64,000 nucleotides of DNA from positions 15,194,875 through 15,258,874 of the forward strand of contig CM046863.1 of assembly GCA_025617745.1 (NCBI GenBank), read 5' to 3'. How positions within the stretch are numbered: position 1 is the stretch's first letter; each line of letters begins with the position of its first letter. The DNA comes from Heliocidaris erythrogramma (taxonomy: Eukaryota; Echinodermata; Echinoidea; Camarodonta; Echinometridae). Position numbers and translations under genes: made by a program. The notes below the pieces were generated by a model, which worked only from the letters and a program-made list of their open reading frames with translations, did not search any database and had not been told where the DNA came from. This document shows positions 23,100 through 35,430 of this stretch, piece after piece.

Positions 23100-23600
23100 C
23101 AGAGGGAAATGAAAGTGACATAACATAAGCGTACAAGGAGGGAGGGGTGGGGCGGGGCACAGACACAAGATAATTTTGAAATAAAAAATGTATATGCATT
23201 TATTTACCTTCGCAAACGAGTTCAGCAAACGACGTCAGCCTCCCCCCCCCCCCCCCCCCCTCAACAAAACAATGTTTGTAGTCTATACAGAGATAACAGA
23301 ATAGAAATACATTGAAGAGGGTGTATGAATTTAAAAACAGATATTATTGGTGAACGAAAAGGAGAGATAATGAGTGAAAAGGAGTGTATGTGTGTTTGTG
23401 TGTGTGTGAGAGAGAGAGAGATAGACAGAGATAGTGATAGAGAAGGGGGTGTGAAATATATATGGTCAAGTGATGGACACGCCACAAAGGAGGAGGCATC
23501 AGGAGGAAAAGTGATTAAACTAATACACGCATAAGGCGGAGAAAGAGAGATAGTGAGAAAGAGAAGGCGGACGGGCGGGGGATAGGTAGAAAATGAAATA
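23100..23600. repeat. Low-complexity block: poly-C, GT/GA runs
   Basis: C run at 23242-23260, then GT and GA runs at 23390-23425 in purine-rich sequence. The antisense open frames are translations of simple sequence. Confidence 0.7.
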
Positions 23601-24640
23601 TATGCACACCCCAAAGTTGGGAGGACATATGGCTCTGTTTCAGATCAATGGTGTAACTTCCAAAATTGCGACTTTTCGACTTATATAATCTGAAGTAAAA
23701 TACGTAACCCCCTTTGCTATATATCATTTGAAAGACCTTTAATAGTGCTACTTTGGGTAGCATAACAAAGTTGTATGACCAATATGTTCGCATTTCGTGG
23801 CCCAGTATGTGGTCCAAATTAACCACTTTTGCTTGGACAAATTATACATGCATATTTGGAAAGTTAATTTTTTTTAATGAAGTTTCCCTAAATTTCAAAG
23901 TTTTTGATGCCTGGGTGAAAGAGAATGAATGAAAGAAAATTGCTATCCCACTTAGAACATTTTAATGTCTTTTGTTTTCATGAGAGACAGAGTCAAAATT
24001 CATGGTTCGGACGTGATATTTTCCGTTAAAATTGGAAGGTCTAAAGTAATGAATGCTCGGAATATTCTAATATACAGATATATTTGTGACTTGTTGTGTG
24101 ATATAATCCATATGTCTTCTCGTTTTAACAAATGAAAAATGAAGTCACTATCTTTTGTTTTAACAGTTAACGATATAAAAAAGTAAGTGCGTTTACATTT
24201 TTCCTCTTCTGTCACATCCAAAACATCCAACAAGTGGTGATAATTATCTTCATAATATCTTTTTTATTTTTCAAAAGTTTTTAGAGATTTGCCTTACCCT
24301 CCTCTTTGTGCATTTCAAGTATGAATTTTTTTCTAGAGAAATTGATTGCTTTTGTAGCCAATAAACTTTTTCCGTTAACACCTGTCACATCCGAAACAGA
24401 TGTCACACCCGTAACAAATTTTTAAACAATTCCTCATCAAACTCGTTCATGCGTAAATTTTAAACCAGATTACCACATGTTAGCTATACAGCCCATCTCA
24501 ATGACCATAAAAATATGAATTACGAAGAATGCGCACCAGAATTTTTTTTTTTTTATGAGGGCATTTTGGCAAAATAGTGCTTCGGATGTGACATGTTGAC
24601 AAATGATTCATATTTCCTGGGGTATGCATAACTAAATAAT
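23601..24640. other. No gene recognised; gtcacatccgaaac words
   Basis: AT-rich. A word like gtcacatccgaaac or its complement recurs at about 24210, 24383 and 24590, so a degraded repeat may lie here. No open frame is convincing. Confidence 0.35.
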
Positions 24641-24641
24641 A

Positions 24642-24729
24642 TAATTCAGAAAAAGGTTTGCGGTACAACCATGTGAGTTGGAATTAATTCCAACTCACAT
24701 GGTTGTACCGCAAACCTTTTTCTGAATTA
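24642..24729. repeat. Perfect 88-bp palindrome without spacer
   Basis: Two 44-bp arms meet at 24685/24686 (ggaattaattcc at the centre) and are exactly complementary, from taattcagaaaaaggtttgc outward. No loop and no mismatch. Confidence 0.93.
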
Positions 24730-25895
24730 CAAATTCACCATGCAAACCTTCAAATCCTATATTAAATAATATAAGTTCTCAATATAATCATAAATATTAT
24801 TTCAAATTTGTACAAAGTAACCACGTTATCCACAATAACCAAGGTTGCACGACAATATTTTGCAATTATGTATGTTAATAGACTAAATTCTCCATTTTTT
24901 TAATTGCAAAGGGAAGTTTGGTGCCCCATTCTTTAAACATGAATATCGTACAGCTCCCACTTGAACAATATTCTACACACTTGACAACACTGTTTGGCAT
25001 GGTATACATTCACCTCATGTTATTCATACAGGATATTGGCATTATGGAATAATATTAGTATTTCCAGATATGATAGATGGTATTTCGGATGTTAAACATT
25101 GAAGTTAACATGGTAGGACCTAGTCATAAAGAGGCCTTGCAAATGTAAATTCTGTGGATACTGAACTGGTAAATACATTTCACGTCTGTATTCACTACTA
25201 TAGAATTCTTATTTCAGTCTTGATTGATAATTGATATAAATATAAACAACAGAGAAGTGGGTACATGCACATGTACATGTAAAAACATATTCTGATCCAA
25301 CTTATAATTTATATGTATATAAATTCTTCACTAAAATTTTCCTTTTTATTCCGGTTTATGTGGACGACAGCTATTTTACTTCCATTCCTGCAAATGATCA
25401 TACCAAGAAGATTTGTATGCATTGTAGAGATAAGCCCTGGATAAATTTAATGCGGAAGTTAAAGATGTTATTCGTCAGAGACAGCAAGCTTTTAGTAGTA
25501 ACTCTAGAAAATAATGGCGTTATCTAAGGAATAAAGTACGACTGATTAAGCGACAGAAGATATATCCGATTCGCTAAAATCAATTGTATTTTACAATCAG
25601 TTGTATTTTCCCGTAACATAAACTCCCCCAAATCGACATGTAGGTTACAATTGATATACATTGTAACTCATTCATACAAACGGCTGTACATACGAGCCTC
25701 GCGCGATGACGTCATCCACACAAAACCAACTTTTGGCTGAAGATGTCACTCGGTAAGTATTGCTATATTTATCCGTAAATTTCATGAGATTTACTATTAT
25801 CATGATATAATGTATATTTCATTGTTACCTAGTATATTTGTTGTGACATTTTGAGTACTCTCTTATAAGCTGTTCGTGCAAAAACAGAGAGCACG
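24730..25895. other. No gene recognised
   Basis: AT-rich intergenic DNA. Words around caattgtat/gttacaattgat at 25590-25670 recur near 39350-39510. Confidence 0.4.
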
Positions 25896-25896
25896 T

Positions 25897-25898
<2 letters not shown>

Positions 25899-25937
<39 letters not shown>
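25899..25937. repeat. (TA)n microsatellite
   Basis: About 19 uninterrupted AT units. Confidence 0.92.
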
Positions 25938-25940
<3 letters not shown>

Positions 25941-26374
25941 TATGACGTGTTAGAGAGAGGAAGTGGTGCTTGATTCTTTTATGTCGTTTTTTTATGCCGT
26001 TTTATGCTGGAGTTATAGTTGTTTTACCTTCATGTTCTCACCAAATATCAAAATGAATACGGAATACTTGTAATTTCTTGATTCTGGAGTGTACTGGTTA
26101 TATGCAAAAAGGCAAGTTCTGGCATTTTGACTGTTGTTTACCTTCAGTCCCATATATGACATCTTGTGTTTCATATCTAGGACCCTGAATTCTGACTCCA
26201 GATTTGCTTACGTACAGGAGTACAGAACCTGAAGACATTCCACCAACGTGCAATATCTATTGTCATTATAATTTCTTTCAACTCTCAAGATGACTAATGT
26301 AAGCCCGTCACTGAATACAAGACAAACTGCAGCTGTAACATGTTAGTTATGAAAGACCTATTGAATAACCAGTA

Positions 26375-26560
26375 CCGGCCGCACAGAACGTTGTTAGCGC
26401 TAACAATGCACTAACGTTACCGACAGCGATGGTTTGGCCGCACAGAAGAGCAATGTTAGTCAAATTCACTAACAGCGCTGTTAGCCTAACATTTCAAGGC
26501 CGCACAGAAGCTAACAGTAGTGGTAATGTTTTAACAACTCACTAACGGTGCCAGGGGCAC
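26375..26560. repeat. Left terminal array of the foldback
   Basis: Three ggccgcacagaa boxes at 26379, 26442 and 26499, about 60 bp apart, separated by variable self-complementary sequence such as gttagcgctaac and ctaacagcgctgttag. Confidence 0.8.
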
Positions 26561-26674
26561 CAATAGTGACAATGTTAGTGAATAATTTCTTGCGTGCGCT
26601 ATAACTTGTCTCTCCTTTTTTTTAATACCAAGTACTTAAACATAGACCTAGACTAATTAAGAATGTGGCGGGTA

Positions 26675-27260
26675 GCGGGTGACATAGATTTTGCTGATAA
26701 CGGCACGAGGAGACCAAGATGATCCTTTTCAGGAAGAAAATGAACATGACTTTTTCAATTTGGAGAAAACTCGTTGTATGTTATTTAGTAATTCAATCTC
26801 ATCTCTGGATGGTAATGTATTACTTCAAAACGCCACAATTAAAATGGTCGAGGAGTTAAAGTTTCTTGGTTTACTTATTGATAATAAGTTATCTTGGAAA
26901 CCACAGACTGTGTATCTAAACAAATTTCTCTCTAGAAATGTTGGTATTATAAACAAATTGAAATATTTGTTTCCCTCTCATGTATTACTCTTGTTGTATT
27001 CCACCTTGGTTCTACCCTACATAAGTTATGGCATTCTTGCTTGGGGCAACTGTACTAAGTCTCAGTTGGATAGACTCTCAGTTATACAAAAACGGGTGAT
27101 GAGAATAATTTTGAAAAAGCCTAGACTAGCTCCGTCTAATATATTATTCTTTGAAAATAAAGCGTTGAGACTAAACGATTTGTTTTATTACCAGTTAGGC
27201 AGTTTAATGTATCAAGTACGAATTCATGAATTGCCTCGGGTTTTACAATCAATGTTTTAA
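26675..27260 (+). mobile_element. CR1-like RT C-terminal fragment in the left foldback arm
   Basis: Begins just at a degraded catalytic motif (IDFADNG, where FADD is expected), then reads FLGLLIDNKLSWKPQTVYLN, LLYSTLVLPYISYGILAWGN and LDRLSVIQKRVMRIILKK, which are the thumb-side blocks of a non-LTR RT. The catalytic Asp pair is altered and everything upstream is missing, so it cannot be active. Its inverted copy is 34457-35044. The open frame is unusually intact for such a fragment. Confidence 0.8.
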
Positions 27261-28209
27261 AACGAATGATGGAATACATAGCATTCTACACGACAATCTT
27301 TCTTTCATTTACCACTTCTACGTACTCAGTTTGCCCAGAAAACATTAATCTACACTGGGCCCTTCTATTGAAATCATCTTGATTCAAATCTAAAGCAAGC
27401 TTCCTCTCTTAAATCTTTTAGAAGAAATCTTAAACATTATCAAATTAGCTCTTACAGTGTAAGTCCATAACAACTGTACAGTATTTGGTTTTCTGCCTGT
27501 GTCTAAACAGAACGTTAACAAAACCTTTCCTTCAAGACATCTTTTTAATCATACATACATGTATTATGTTTATCTGGTTTTTCTACTACTATATAAACTC
27601 ATTAGGCTAGTATACTAGTTCATAGTATGCTTATTTTATTTTGATGTTTAGTGATATTGTATGTGTATTGTTGTGTTTTTTTCCCTTTTACACACGCCTT
27701 GTCTCGTCTCTTTATTGCTATATATGTATTATAATTACATACATGATTTCTTAATTTTCTGTTATTGGGGAACCTAGTTTTAACAAGCTGTGCTTTTCCT
27801 TAGGTTCTCCCATGATACTGCTTTTGGAATTGTTATTGATTATGATATCCGTATTTGAAATTTTGAACAATGTATGCTCACCAATTGTAATGTTCATGGC
27901 AGATTTCTGCAGTATTATGAAACAAATTCATTCATCCCATACCGAAAAGTGTTTTGCATTGCGCGAGTTTAACTTTCCGCGCGCGCGCATCACCCCACCA
28001 CAAATTGCCACCATAGAACCATGTACATTAATCCCGAAAATCCATAATCTCAACTTTTAACACCATTTTATCTTTTTTAGTTTACACTGGTTTAATTCAG
28101 TTAAAAGGAAAATATATAAAGAAAACCCAAAGGCTCTGATGTACATGAAACTATGACTGCTTGTTTCGTAGAATTCTGGCCCATTTTGTTTCAAAACGGC
28201 ATGAGTATT

Positions 28210-29228
28210 GACTAGCGGATCCAGGGGGGCCGAATCGGCCGCGGCCCCCCCCCCCCCCCCCCTATTGGCGGCGGAAAAAAAAAGAGGGGAAAAGAAAAGG
28301 AAGAAGAAGAAAGGAGGAAGGAAAGAAGGAGAAAAGGGGGAAAGAAAATAAGGAAAAAAGATAAGGAGGAAAAGAAGAAAGAAAGAAAGAAAGAGAAAGA
28401 TAGAGGGGGGGGGGGGGGGGGGGGGGGGGGGTCAAGCACGTGCGAAACCCGGGCCGGTCCTGGCTTGTGAAAAAAATCTCAGCCTAAACGCAATGTCTGA
28501 AATGCTTTGTGCAAATGCGCTGACGATAATGCCCCTGCAAAGAAATTTCGAGCCATTCCTGAAGAATTTATTTGAAAAGAGGGGGCCGGCCGTGACGGCA
28601 GCGTTGGATAAGGGAATGGGGGGGGGGGGGGGGGGGGGGGGGTAGTGGGTGTGCACATGTTCAGTTGCGCTCCGCATTGGGGTGCACATTTGAGTAGGAG
28701 TCTAGCAAAGTTATGGGGATATGTAACAGCACTCATGATAAGGTCGAGCCCGGCCCCCTACAAATCTAGGGGACGAGGGGGGCGGGGGAACAGGCCGCAC
28801 TTGGAGGGGGCGCAAAAACGCAAAAGATAAAGGAAAAGGGTTAATGAAGAAAAATCATAATGCTTACGGATTATGCGCCCCCCCCCCCCCCAAATCCGAA
28901 CGGTTAATGCATAAGAAATACAGTTTTGGAGGGTTGGAAATGCAAAAATTTCAAAAGCTCGGTTGCTTTGCTCCCTTGCCTAATTATTAGCGTTAAGGAT
29001 CTCGTAATTTTGCGCCCACCCCCCTTATATATTTCTCAAACAGCTTAAAGGGTTTAAAATTTGAAAAATAAAAATGTAACTGTCGTTGTTCTGCTCGCTA
29101 TCATGTAATAAGTTTCATCTGAATCTTGCTAGATATATTGCGCTGTATAAAACAGTTTGGGGACTCTGAGGTTGGGCGAAACTTAATTGTTTGCCCCGGG
29201 CGCCATAATCCCTAGGTTCGCCACTGGC
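28210..29228. mobile_element. hAT-like element remnant, degenerate ends
   Basis: Starts tagcggatccaggg with a G/C run and ends cctaggttcgccactgg, a diverged complement. The interior contains three G or C runs longer than 15 and a long polypurine tract. A second end-like sequence (cctagatacgccactg) lies at 29583-29597. No duplication of the target is clear. Confidence 0.45.
28270..28432. repeat. Polypurine tract with poly-G run
   Basis: About 160 nt almost free of pyrimidines on the plus strand, ending in a G run of about 25 (28407-28431). Such a tract can form triplex (H-DNA) and quadruplex structures. Confidence 0.85.
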
Positions 29229-29597
29229 CAATATATTTCTTAAATAGCTTAAAGGGTTCAGAATTTGAAAAAAATAAAGATGTAATTGCTTTGCTCGCTA
29301 TATCATGTAAGTTTCATATGACTCCTGCTTTATAAAGTGTATAAAACAGCATTTGCAAAGGTTTTTAAAGGAATCTCAAATTCAGGTAGCCTTGCTGATT
29401 TTATCGACTCTTTCTCAAGCCTATAGGCTAGGGTTTTTGTTACTTTTGCTCCCGATATAGAAGTGAGTGAACAGAAAACCGTTTATCAATGTATACAACT
29501 TGAGCTTCTGTACGCGATTTTTTTCCCTGTACCTTTGGGGCTATCCAATATGAACATTGTTTGCCCCGGGGCCCCATAATGCCTAGATACGCCACTG
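29023..29597. repeat. Direct duplication with shared end sequence
   Basis: 29023-29228 and 29227-29597 share, in order, atatatttct..aa.agcttaaagggtt, gctcgctat and tgtataaaacag, then ttgccccggg and a ccactgg/ccactga end. The second copy carries extra sequence. Confidence 0.6.
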
Positions 29598-29599
29598 AC

Positions 29600-31030
29600 T
29601 TAACTTCCCTCGCCGGCCAGTCACCCCCCCCCCCCCCCCCCAAATCATGAACACGCATCGACACCCCTGGTTGGAGGTGATTTAATCTATATATAAATCA
29701 GTTTAATTAAATTCAAGATTATTTTTGAAGGTAGCTTCCAGATTTTGTCAAATTTTCAACCCTTGTACAGGAGTCAATTTGTGTGTATGTGATGTCCTTA
29801 CAATGCTTTACGGCAATTGATAAGGAATTCAGACTAGTAAGCAGGGCTGTTGAACCATGAACATTAAAGCAATGCACAGGCCTATATGGTTAACACACTC
29901 ACTGAAACATTTCATAGGAGGGGCAGGACGACTAGCAGACAACGTTATTAGGCCTACGCACACCTTTGAAAAGATGGAACTTACAATGAGAATGGAAAAT
30001 TTCTTTTTCATCAGTACAATTTGCTATACCCTACTCCTACATTCTCTTTAATATCACATATTATTTTTTTTCTATTCTTTTTCTTTTAATTCTATTCTTT
30101 GCATAATATGCAGTTCTGCTCTACTCATGAACTGCGTGCGATTAAAGCGAGCCAAAGAGTCGAGTTTGGATATAAGTGGGCAGGCATAGTGCCCCCTTGC
30201 CCACAACTGAGATTATTCATGGTTTAGATGAACAAATAATGACAATGATGATGATGATGGTCATGATGATGATAATGATGATGATAATACAAAAAATATA
30301 ACCAAAGTAGTTCAAAACAATAGACAATTGATGAATAATCTGATAATGAAAATCAAAGCTGGTGTGCACCTCCATTGACCGACCCACAACTGGGTCATTC
30401 CAACGAATTATACATGTATATGAAAATAAAATAGAGCCTATATATATATATTCTTTTTGTTTCTTCTGTTTCTTTTTAGGGGGAGGGTGGTCACTTGAAA
30501 AATCATAGGGGCAACCGCCCCTTGCCCCCCCCCCCTCCCCACCCTGTAGCGCTGGCCCAGCGCCATCCTCGAAAGATGTCTTTCAGGCATCTATAAAGGC
30601 GAGTCGGATGACAGTGCAAAATTCGTCGATATCAAGCAATTCGCTCATGACGACGGTCTCCTGCGTTCTGATTCCTTTTTGTTAAATATCAATTTTCAAT
30701 ATACTCACATTCAGAATTCAAACGTATATAAATGAATTGTATGTTCCAATGAATAAACAAACAAACAAAGTCACCCGATGTTCGGGCAGCAGAGCGAACT
30801 GCCCGAATATAAGATGTAAATACCTTATCTCGTATATTTTGGTAAGAATATTTCCTCTACAGGCTGTAAATTTAAAGTGCCAAAAATTTGCTCGCTTGCT
30901 TCGCTCGCTCGCCAGATGTAGAATCCACAAATTGATTGGGCAAGTGACGTCAGTCCTCGCGGAAATACGTATATTAATTTGTACAAAGGACATCTACGGG
31001 GGGTTAGGGGGTTTAACCCCCCCCCCCCCC
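29600..31030. other. No gene recognised
   Basis: C runs at 29626-29641, 30526-30538 and 31018-31036, and a (GAT)n stretch near 30240-30290. The open frames are short and lack motifs. Confidence 0.4.
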
Positions 31031-31406
31031 CCCCCTTGGACTGCCAAGTAAAAATTTAATGTGCATAGAAAAACGCCATCATAATTATGTCCAGACCCAC
31101 ATGTTATCATGGGCTGCTTTTTACGGTCTCCATTGCGTTAGTAAATGCCAGGAAAACATCGCTTACGGGGGTTCAAAATAGCAAAAAAGAAAATTATTCA
31201 TCGATATTTGATTCCATGAAAATTAGAAGATCTCTTGTGTTTGTAGACTGATCACTCAATAATCAGATCTGTGCGCGTGCTCGTATACTGCGTCGATGTT
31301 TGTCATTCAGGTGACCTTCAAGTACGCGGATGCAACAAAGTAGGCGAAACTTATTGACATGATCCAATCCAATCAATCAAATCAGGGTATTTATATAGCG
31401 CCAATA

Positions 31407-31464
31407 TCATATTCATTCATTCATTCATTTATTCATTCATTCAATTCATTCATTCATTCATTCA
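31407..31464. repeat. (TTCA)n microsatellite
   Basis: About 13 ATTC units with one imperfect unit. It follows ggtatttatatagcgccaat, which resembles the reverse complement of the LINE/SINE 3' tail words. Confidence 0.9.
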
Positions 31465-31780
31465 AGTATAGGTTTTCCAAATCAGTGTTTGAAGACATTT
31501 TTAACATTGTAGGCCCTGCTTTGGAAAGAAGAATATTACGGTGAATAACCATGTACCATACCCCGGTCCCGCGGTCCCTGCATTATGATGAATATCATCA
31601 TTGGCAAATAGGCCTACTCCCATGAGTGAAGAGCTAAAAACTAAACAATAAATAAATAAATAAATGCTGAGAAGTGTGCTTGCATTTTGTTTTTGGTATA
31701 CAGTAACTTAATCTAAAAGCTAAATGCTAGTAGTTGCAGCAAGCAATAATTTAACGGGAAAGTCTTTGGAATTGTTTGTT

Positions 31781-32443
31781 TGTTTGTTTGTATTTATTTC
31801 CATATTAAAAAGACAGATATACATGTTTAAATAATTATCAATGAGTACAAATATGGCGGATAGCCATTTCAGTGGCACTAACATAGTGCCACTGTTCTTC
31901 CATGGGGTCCTTAACATAATTATAAACAATAACATGCATATAAAACATAACAAATCATCATAATCAATAAAACAAAACTCAATCAGAATACATTAAAACC
32001 CATGACACACCAAAGGGAAAAAATAAAATATCCTACAACCCCCACCCCCCCCCCCCCCATCCCCACTCCAAAACAAATTGCAACAATAGGCAACAACAGT
32101 TACCGAAAATCGAGATAGGCTTGGATATTGCATTTGAAGGAATGGACCGTTGACATTGCTGATAGATAAGAAGGTAATTGACTGTAAAGTGTAGCCCCCC
32201 TATAAAAATGTTCGTTTACAGCTACTTGTTTTCGGCCTAGGGAGACTAAGGTGATTTATTGTTCGAAGTGAGTAAGGGCAAGACTTTTGAGAAAATGACA
32301 TTTTCATATATTCAGGTCCAAAATTATTTAGAACTTTAAACATCATTACGTACATATGCTCCCTTTGACGAGTAGTTAATTTCTTCCATTTCAGAATATC
32401 ATGTATGTATGAGGTTGAAGTATGAGAATATGGATTTATTTTT
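31781..32443 (-). mobile_element. 5'-truncated CR1-like LINE inserted in the left foldback arm
   Basis: Minus-strand translation gives ILKWKKLTTRQREHMYVMMF, KVLNNFGPEYM and a final RGATLYSQLPSYLSAMS block with FKCNIQAYLDF: the C-terminal tail of a non-LTR ORF2. The 3' end has an (aaac)n-like tail. The right arm at 33310-33345 is the empty site (tttggaatcaaag on the complement), and gaat flanks the insertion as a short duplication. The open frame at 32200-32499 runs on into arm sequence at its N-terminus. Confidence 0.78.
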
Positions 32444-32842
32444 AGAATCAAAGTTAAGTGTTCACATATTGTCGTAGCTAATCTATTAAGTTTATGCAAT
32501 CAGAAACTTGAATAACCTTTGTTAAAGAATGAAACATACGCTGAAAACCAAACACACAGTAGACCACCAACATAGATAAGCATATGTGGGAACGTGTAGT
32601 ATTATTGATTAGAAAAAAACCCGTCACCCGGCAGGAATGCCCTCTTTATTTTGGTAATTTGTCAGCAAATATACATTTTAAAATGTGAATACACAACGCA
32701 CGCGCACTGTGCTATGCTGCATCAACACGATTCATCAATCTATACATAGATTACTACGCACAAATCATAGATTTTGCCTAACTCTATGGCTCAAATCCAC
32801 TAACAGTGCTGTAACAGCGCGAGTGTCTAACAGCGCCCTAAC

Positions 32843-32931
32843 AGTGCCGGCCGCACAGCGCTAACAAGTTACAAACAAATCAGCCACTAACAACACGGGT
32901 AAGATGACCGCACAGAAAGCGCTGTTATGGA
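32843..32931. repeat. Loop of the foldback
   Basis: About 89 bp between the two inner arms, with two accgcacag/ggccgcacag boxes. The words caaatcagccactaacaaca and ggtaagatgaccgcacagaa also occur, inverted, at 35373-35420 beyond the right arm's outer end. Confidence 0.65.
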
Positions 32932-33944
32932 GCTGTTTAATAGACACTCGCGCTGTTACAGCACCGTTAGTGGATTTGAGCCATAGAGTTAGGCAAAATC
33001 TATGATTTGTGCGTAGTAATCTTTGTATAGATTGATGAATATTGTTGATGCAGCATAGCACAGTGCGCGTGCGTTGTGTATTCACGTTTTAAAATGTATA
33101 TTTACTGACAATTGACCAAAATAAACATGACATTCCTGCCGGGTGACGGGTCTTTTTCTAATCAATAATACTACACGTTCCCACTATATGCTTATCTATG
33201 TTGGTGGTCTACTGTGTGCTTGGTTTTCAGCGTATGTTTCATTCTTTAACAAAGGTTATTCAAGTTTCTGATTGCATAAACTTACTAGATTACGGACAAT
33301 ATATGAACAGTTAACTTTGATTCCAAAGACTTTCGCGTGAAATTATTGCTTGCTGCAACTACTAGCATTTAGCTTTTAGATTAAGATACTGTACCACAAA
33401 AAAAAAAATGCAAGCCCACTTCTCATTTATTTATTTATTTATTTATTGTTTAGTTTTTAGCTCTTCACTCATGGGAGTAGGCTTATTTGCCATTATTGGT
33501 GAGCATACATCGTTCAAAATTTCGAATACAGATATCATAATAACAATTCCAAAAAACAGTATCATGGGAGAAGCTAAGGAAAAGCACAGCTTGTTAAAAC
33601 GAGGTTCCCCAATAACAGAGAGAATTAAGAAATACATCTATGTAATTATGTATATGTATACATATACATATATAGCAATAAAGAGACGAGACAAGACGTG
33701 TGTAAAAGGAAAAAAAAATACACACACAACATCACTAAAACATCAAAATAAAATAAGCATACTATGAACTAGTATTATACTAGCAGTTAATGTCAGCCTA
33801 TTGGGTTTATATAGTAGTAGAAAAACCAGATACACATAATACATGTATGTGTATTAAGTATGAATAAAAAGATGTCTTAGGAAAGGTTTTGTTTATGTTC
33901 TGTTTAGACACAGGTAGAAAACCAAATACTGTACAGTTGTTATG

Positions 33945-34212
33945 CAGTGGCGTATCCAGGGGGTGGCGCAACAGGCGCCCCCCCCCCCCCTTATTGGCCG
34001 TCGTAAAAAAAAAATCGGAAAAAAAAAAAGTTGTTCATTAAATAGGCTTCAAAATTGGTCACATATAGGATTATTTTGCATCTCAGCCCTTCTTCAGAAG
34101 CAAAAATTTTCCAAAGGGGAGGGGGCACCCCTCCCCCTTAGACCCATCCCCCAGGACGGCGATCAATAATGCCTGCCCCCCCCCCTATTGGGAAATCCTG
34201 GATACGCCCCTG
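33945..34212. mobile_element. hAT-like MITE in the right foldback arm
   Basis: Ends cagtggcgtatccaggg and cctggatacgcccctg. The flank ttatg is duplicated (33940-33944 and 34213-34217). The left arm at 27455-27480 is the unoccupied site (complement gttgttatggac). C runs lie just inside both ends. Non-coding. Confidence 0.82.
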
Positions 34213-34456
34213 TTATGGACTTACACTGTAAGAGCTAATTTGATAATGTTTAAGATTTCTTCTAAAAGATTTAAGAGAGGAAGCTTGCTTTAGATTTGAA
34301 TCAAGATGATTTCAATAGAAGGGCCCAGTTTAGATTAATGTTTTCTGGGCAAACTGAGTACGAAGAAGTGGTAAATGAAAGAAAGATGATTGTCGTGTAG
34401 AATGCCTATGTATTCCATCATTCGTTTTAAGCATTGATTGTAAAACCCGAGGCAAT

Positions 34457-35060
34457 TCATGAATTCGTACTTGATACATTAAACTGCCTAACTGGTAATA
34501 AAACAAATCGTCTCAACGATTTATTTTCAAAGAATAATATTTTAGACGGAGCTAGTCTAGGCTTTTTCAAAATTATTCTCATCACCCTTTTTTGTATAAC
34601 TGAGAGTCTATCCAACTGAGACTTAGTACAGTTGCCCCAAGCAAGAATGCCATAACTTATGTAGGGTAGAACCAAGGTGGAATACAACAAGAGTAATACA
34701 TGAGAGGGAAACAAATATTTCAATTTGTTTATAATACCAACATTTCTAGAGAGTAATTTGTTTAGATACAGAGTCTGTGGTTTCCAAGATAACTTATTAT
34801 CAATAAGTTTTCTCCAAATTGAAAAAGTCATGTTCATTTTCTTCCTGAAATTATCAATAAGTAAACCAAGAAACTTTAACTCCTCGACCATTTTAAATGT
34901 GGTGTTTTTAAGTAATACATTACCATCCAGAGATGAGATTGAATTACTAAATAACATACAACGAGTTTTCTCCAAATTGAAAAAGTCATGTTCATTTTCT
35001 TCCTGAAAAGGATCATCTTGGTCTCCTCGTGCCGTTATCAGCAAAATCTATGTCACCCGC
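34457..35060 (-). mobile_element. CR1-like RT C-terminal fragment in the right foldback arm
   Basis: The inverted counterpart of 26675-27260, nearly identical in protein. It carries an extra 50-odd bp near 34803-34855 that repeats ttttctccaaattgaaaaag and the following bases found at 34970-35007, adding FRKKMNMTFSIWRK to the frame. The copy ends differently because of a small frameshift near its C-terminus. Not functional. Confidence 0.8.
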
Positions 35061-35159
35061 TACCCGCCACATTCTTAATTAGTCTAGGTCTATGTTTAAG
35101 TACTTGGTATTAAAAAAAGGAGAGACAAGTTATAGCGCACGCAAGAAATTATTCACTAA

Positions 35160-35430
35160 CATTGTCACTATTGGTGCCCCTGGCACCGTTAGTGAGTTGT
35201 TAAAACATTACCACTACTGTTAGCTTCTGTGCGGCCTTGAAATGTTAGGCTAGCAGCGCTGTTAGTGAATTTGACTAACATTACTCTTCTGTGCGGCCAA
35301 ATCATCGCTATCGGTACTGTTAGCGCGCTGTTAGCGCTAACAACGTTTCTGTGCGGCCGGCACAGGGATTTCTGTGCGGTCATCTTACCTGTGTTGTTAG
35401 TGGCTGATTTGTTTGTGACTTGTGAGAGCT
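35160..35430. repeat. Right terminal array of the foldback
   Basis: Complement of the left array: ttctgtgcggcc boxes at about 35225, 35287 and 35346, then an additional ttctgtgcggtc box at 35370-35381 and loop-like sequence beyond. Confidence 0.75.

Larger units (their letters stand above)
27881..31603. mobile_element. 3.7-kb insertion in the left foldback arm
   Basis: The right arm reads continuously from gtatgctcacc through aatggcaaat; the left arm has about 3.7 kb between these words. No clear terminal repeat or gene is visible in the insert. It holds hAT-like ends, polypurine and poly-G blocks and a tetranucleotide repeat described separately. Confidence 0.6.

Noticed and set aside
28212-28830. 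Proline/glycine-rich proteins on both strands
   Set aside because: Translations of poly-G/C and polypurine runs.
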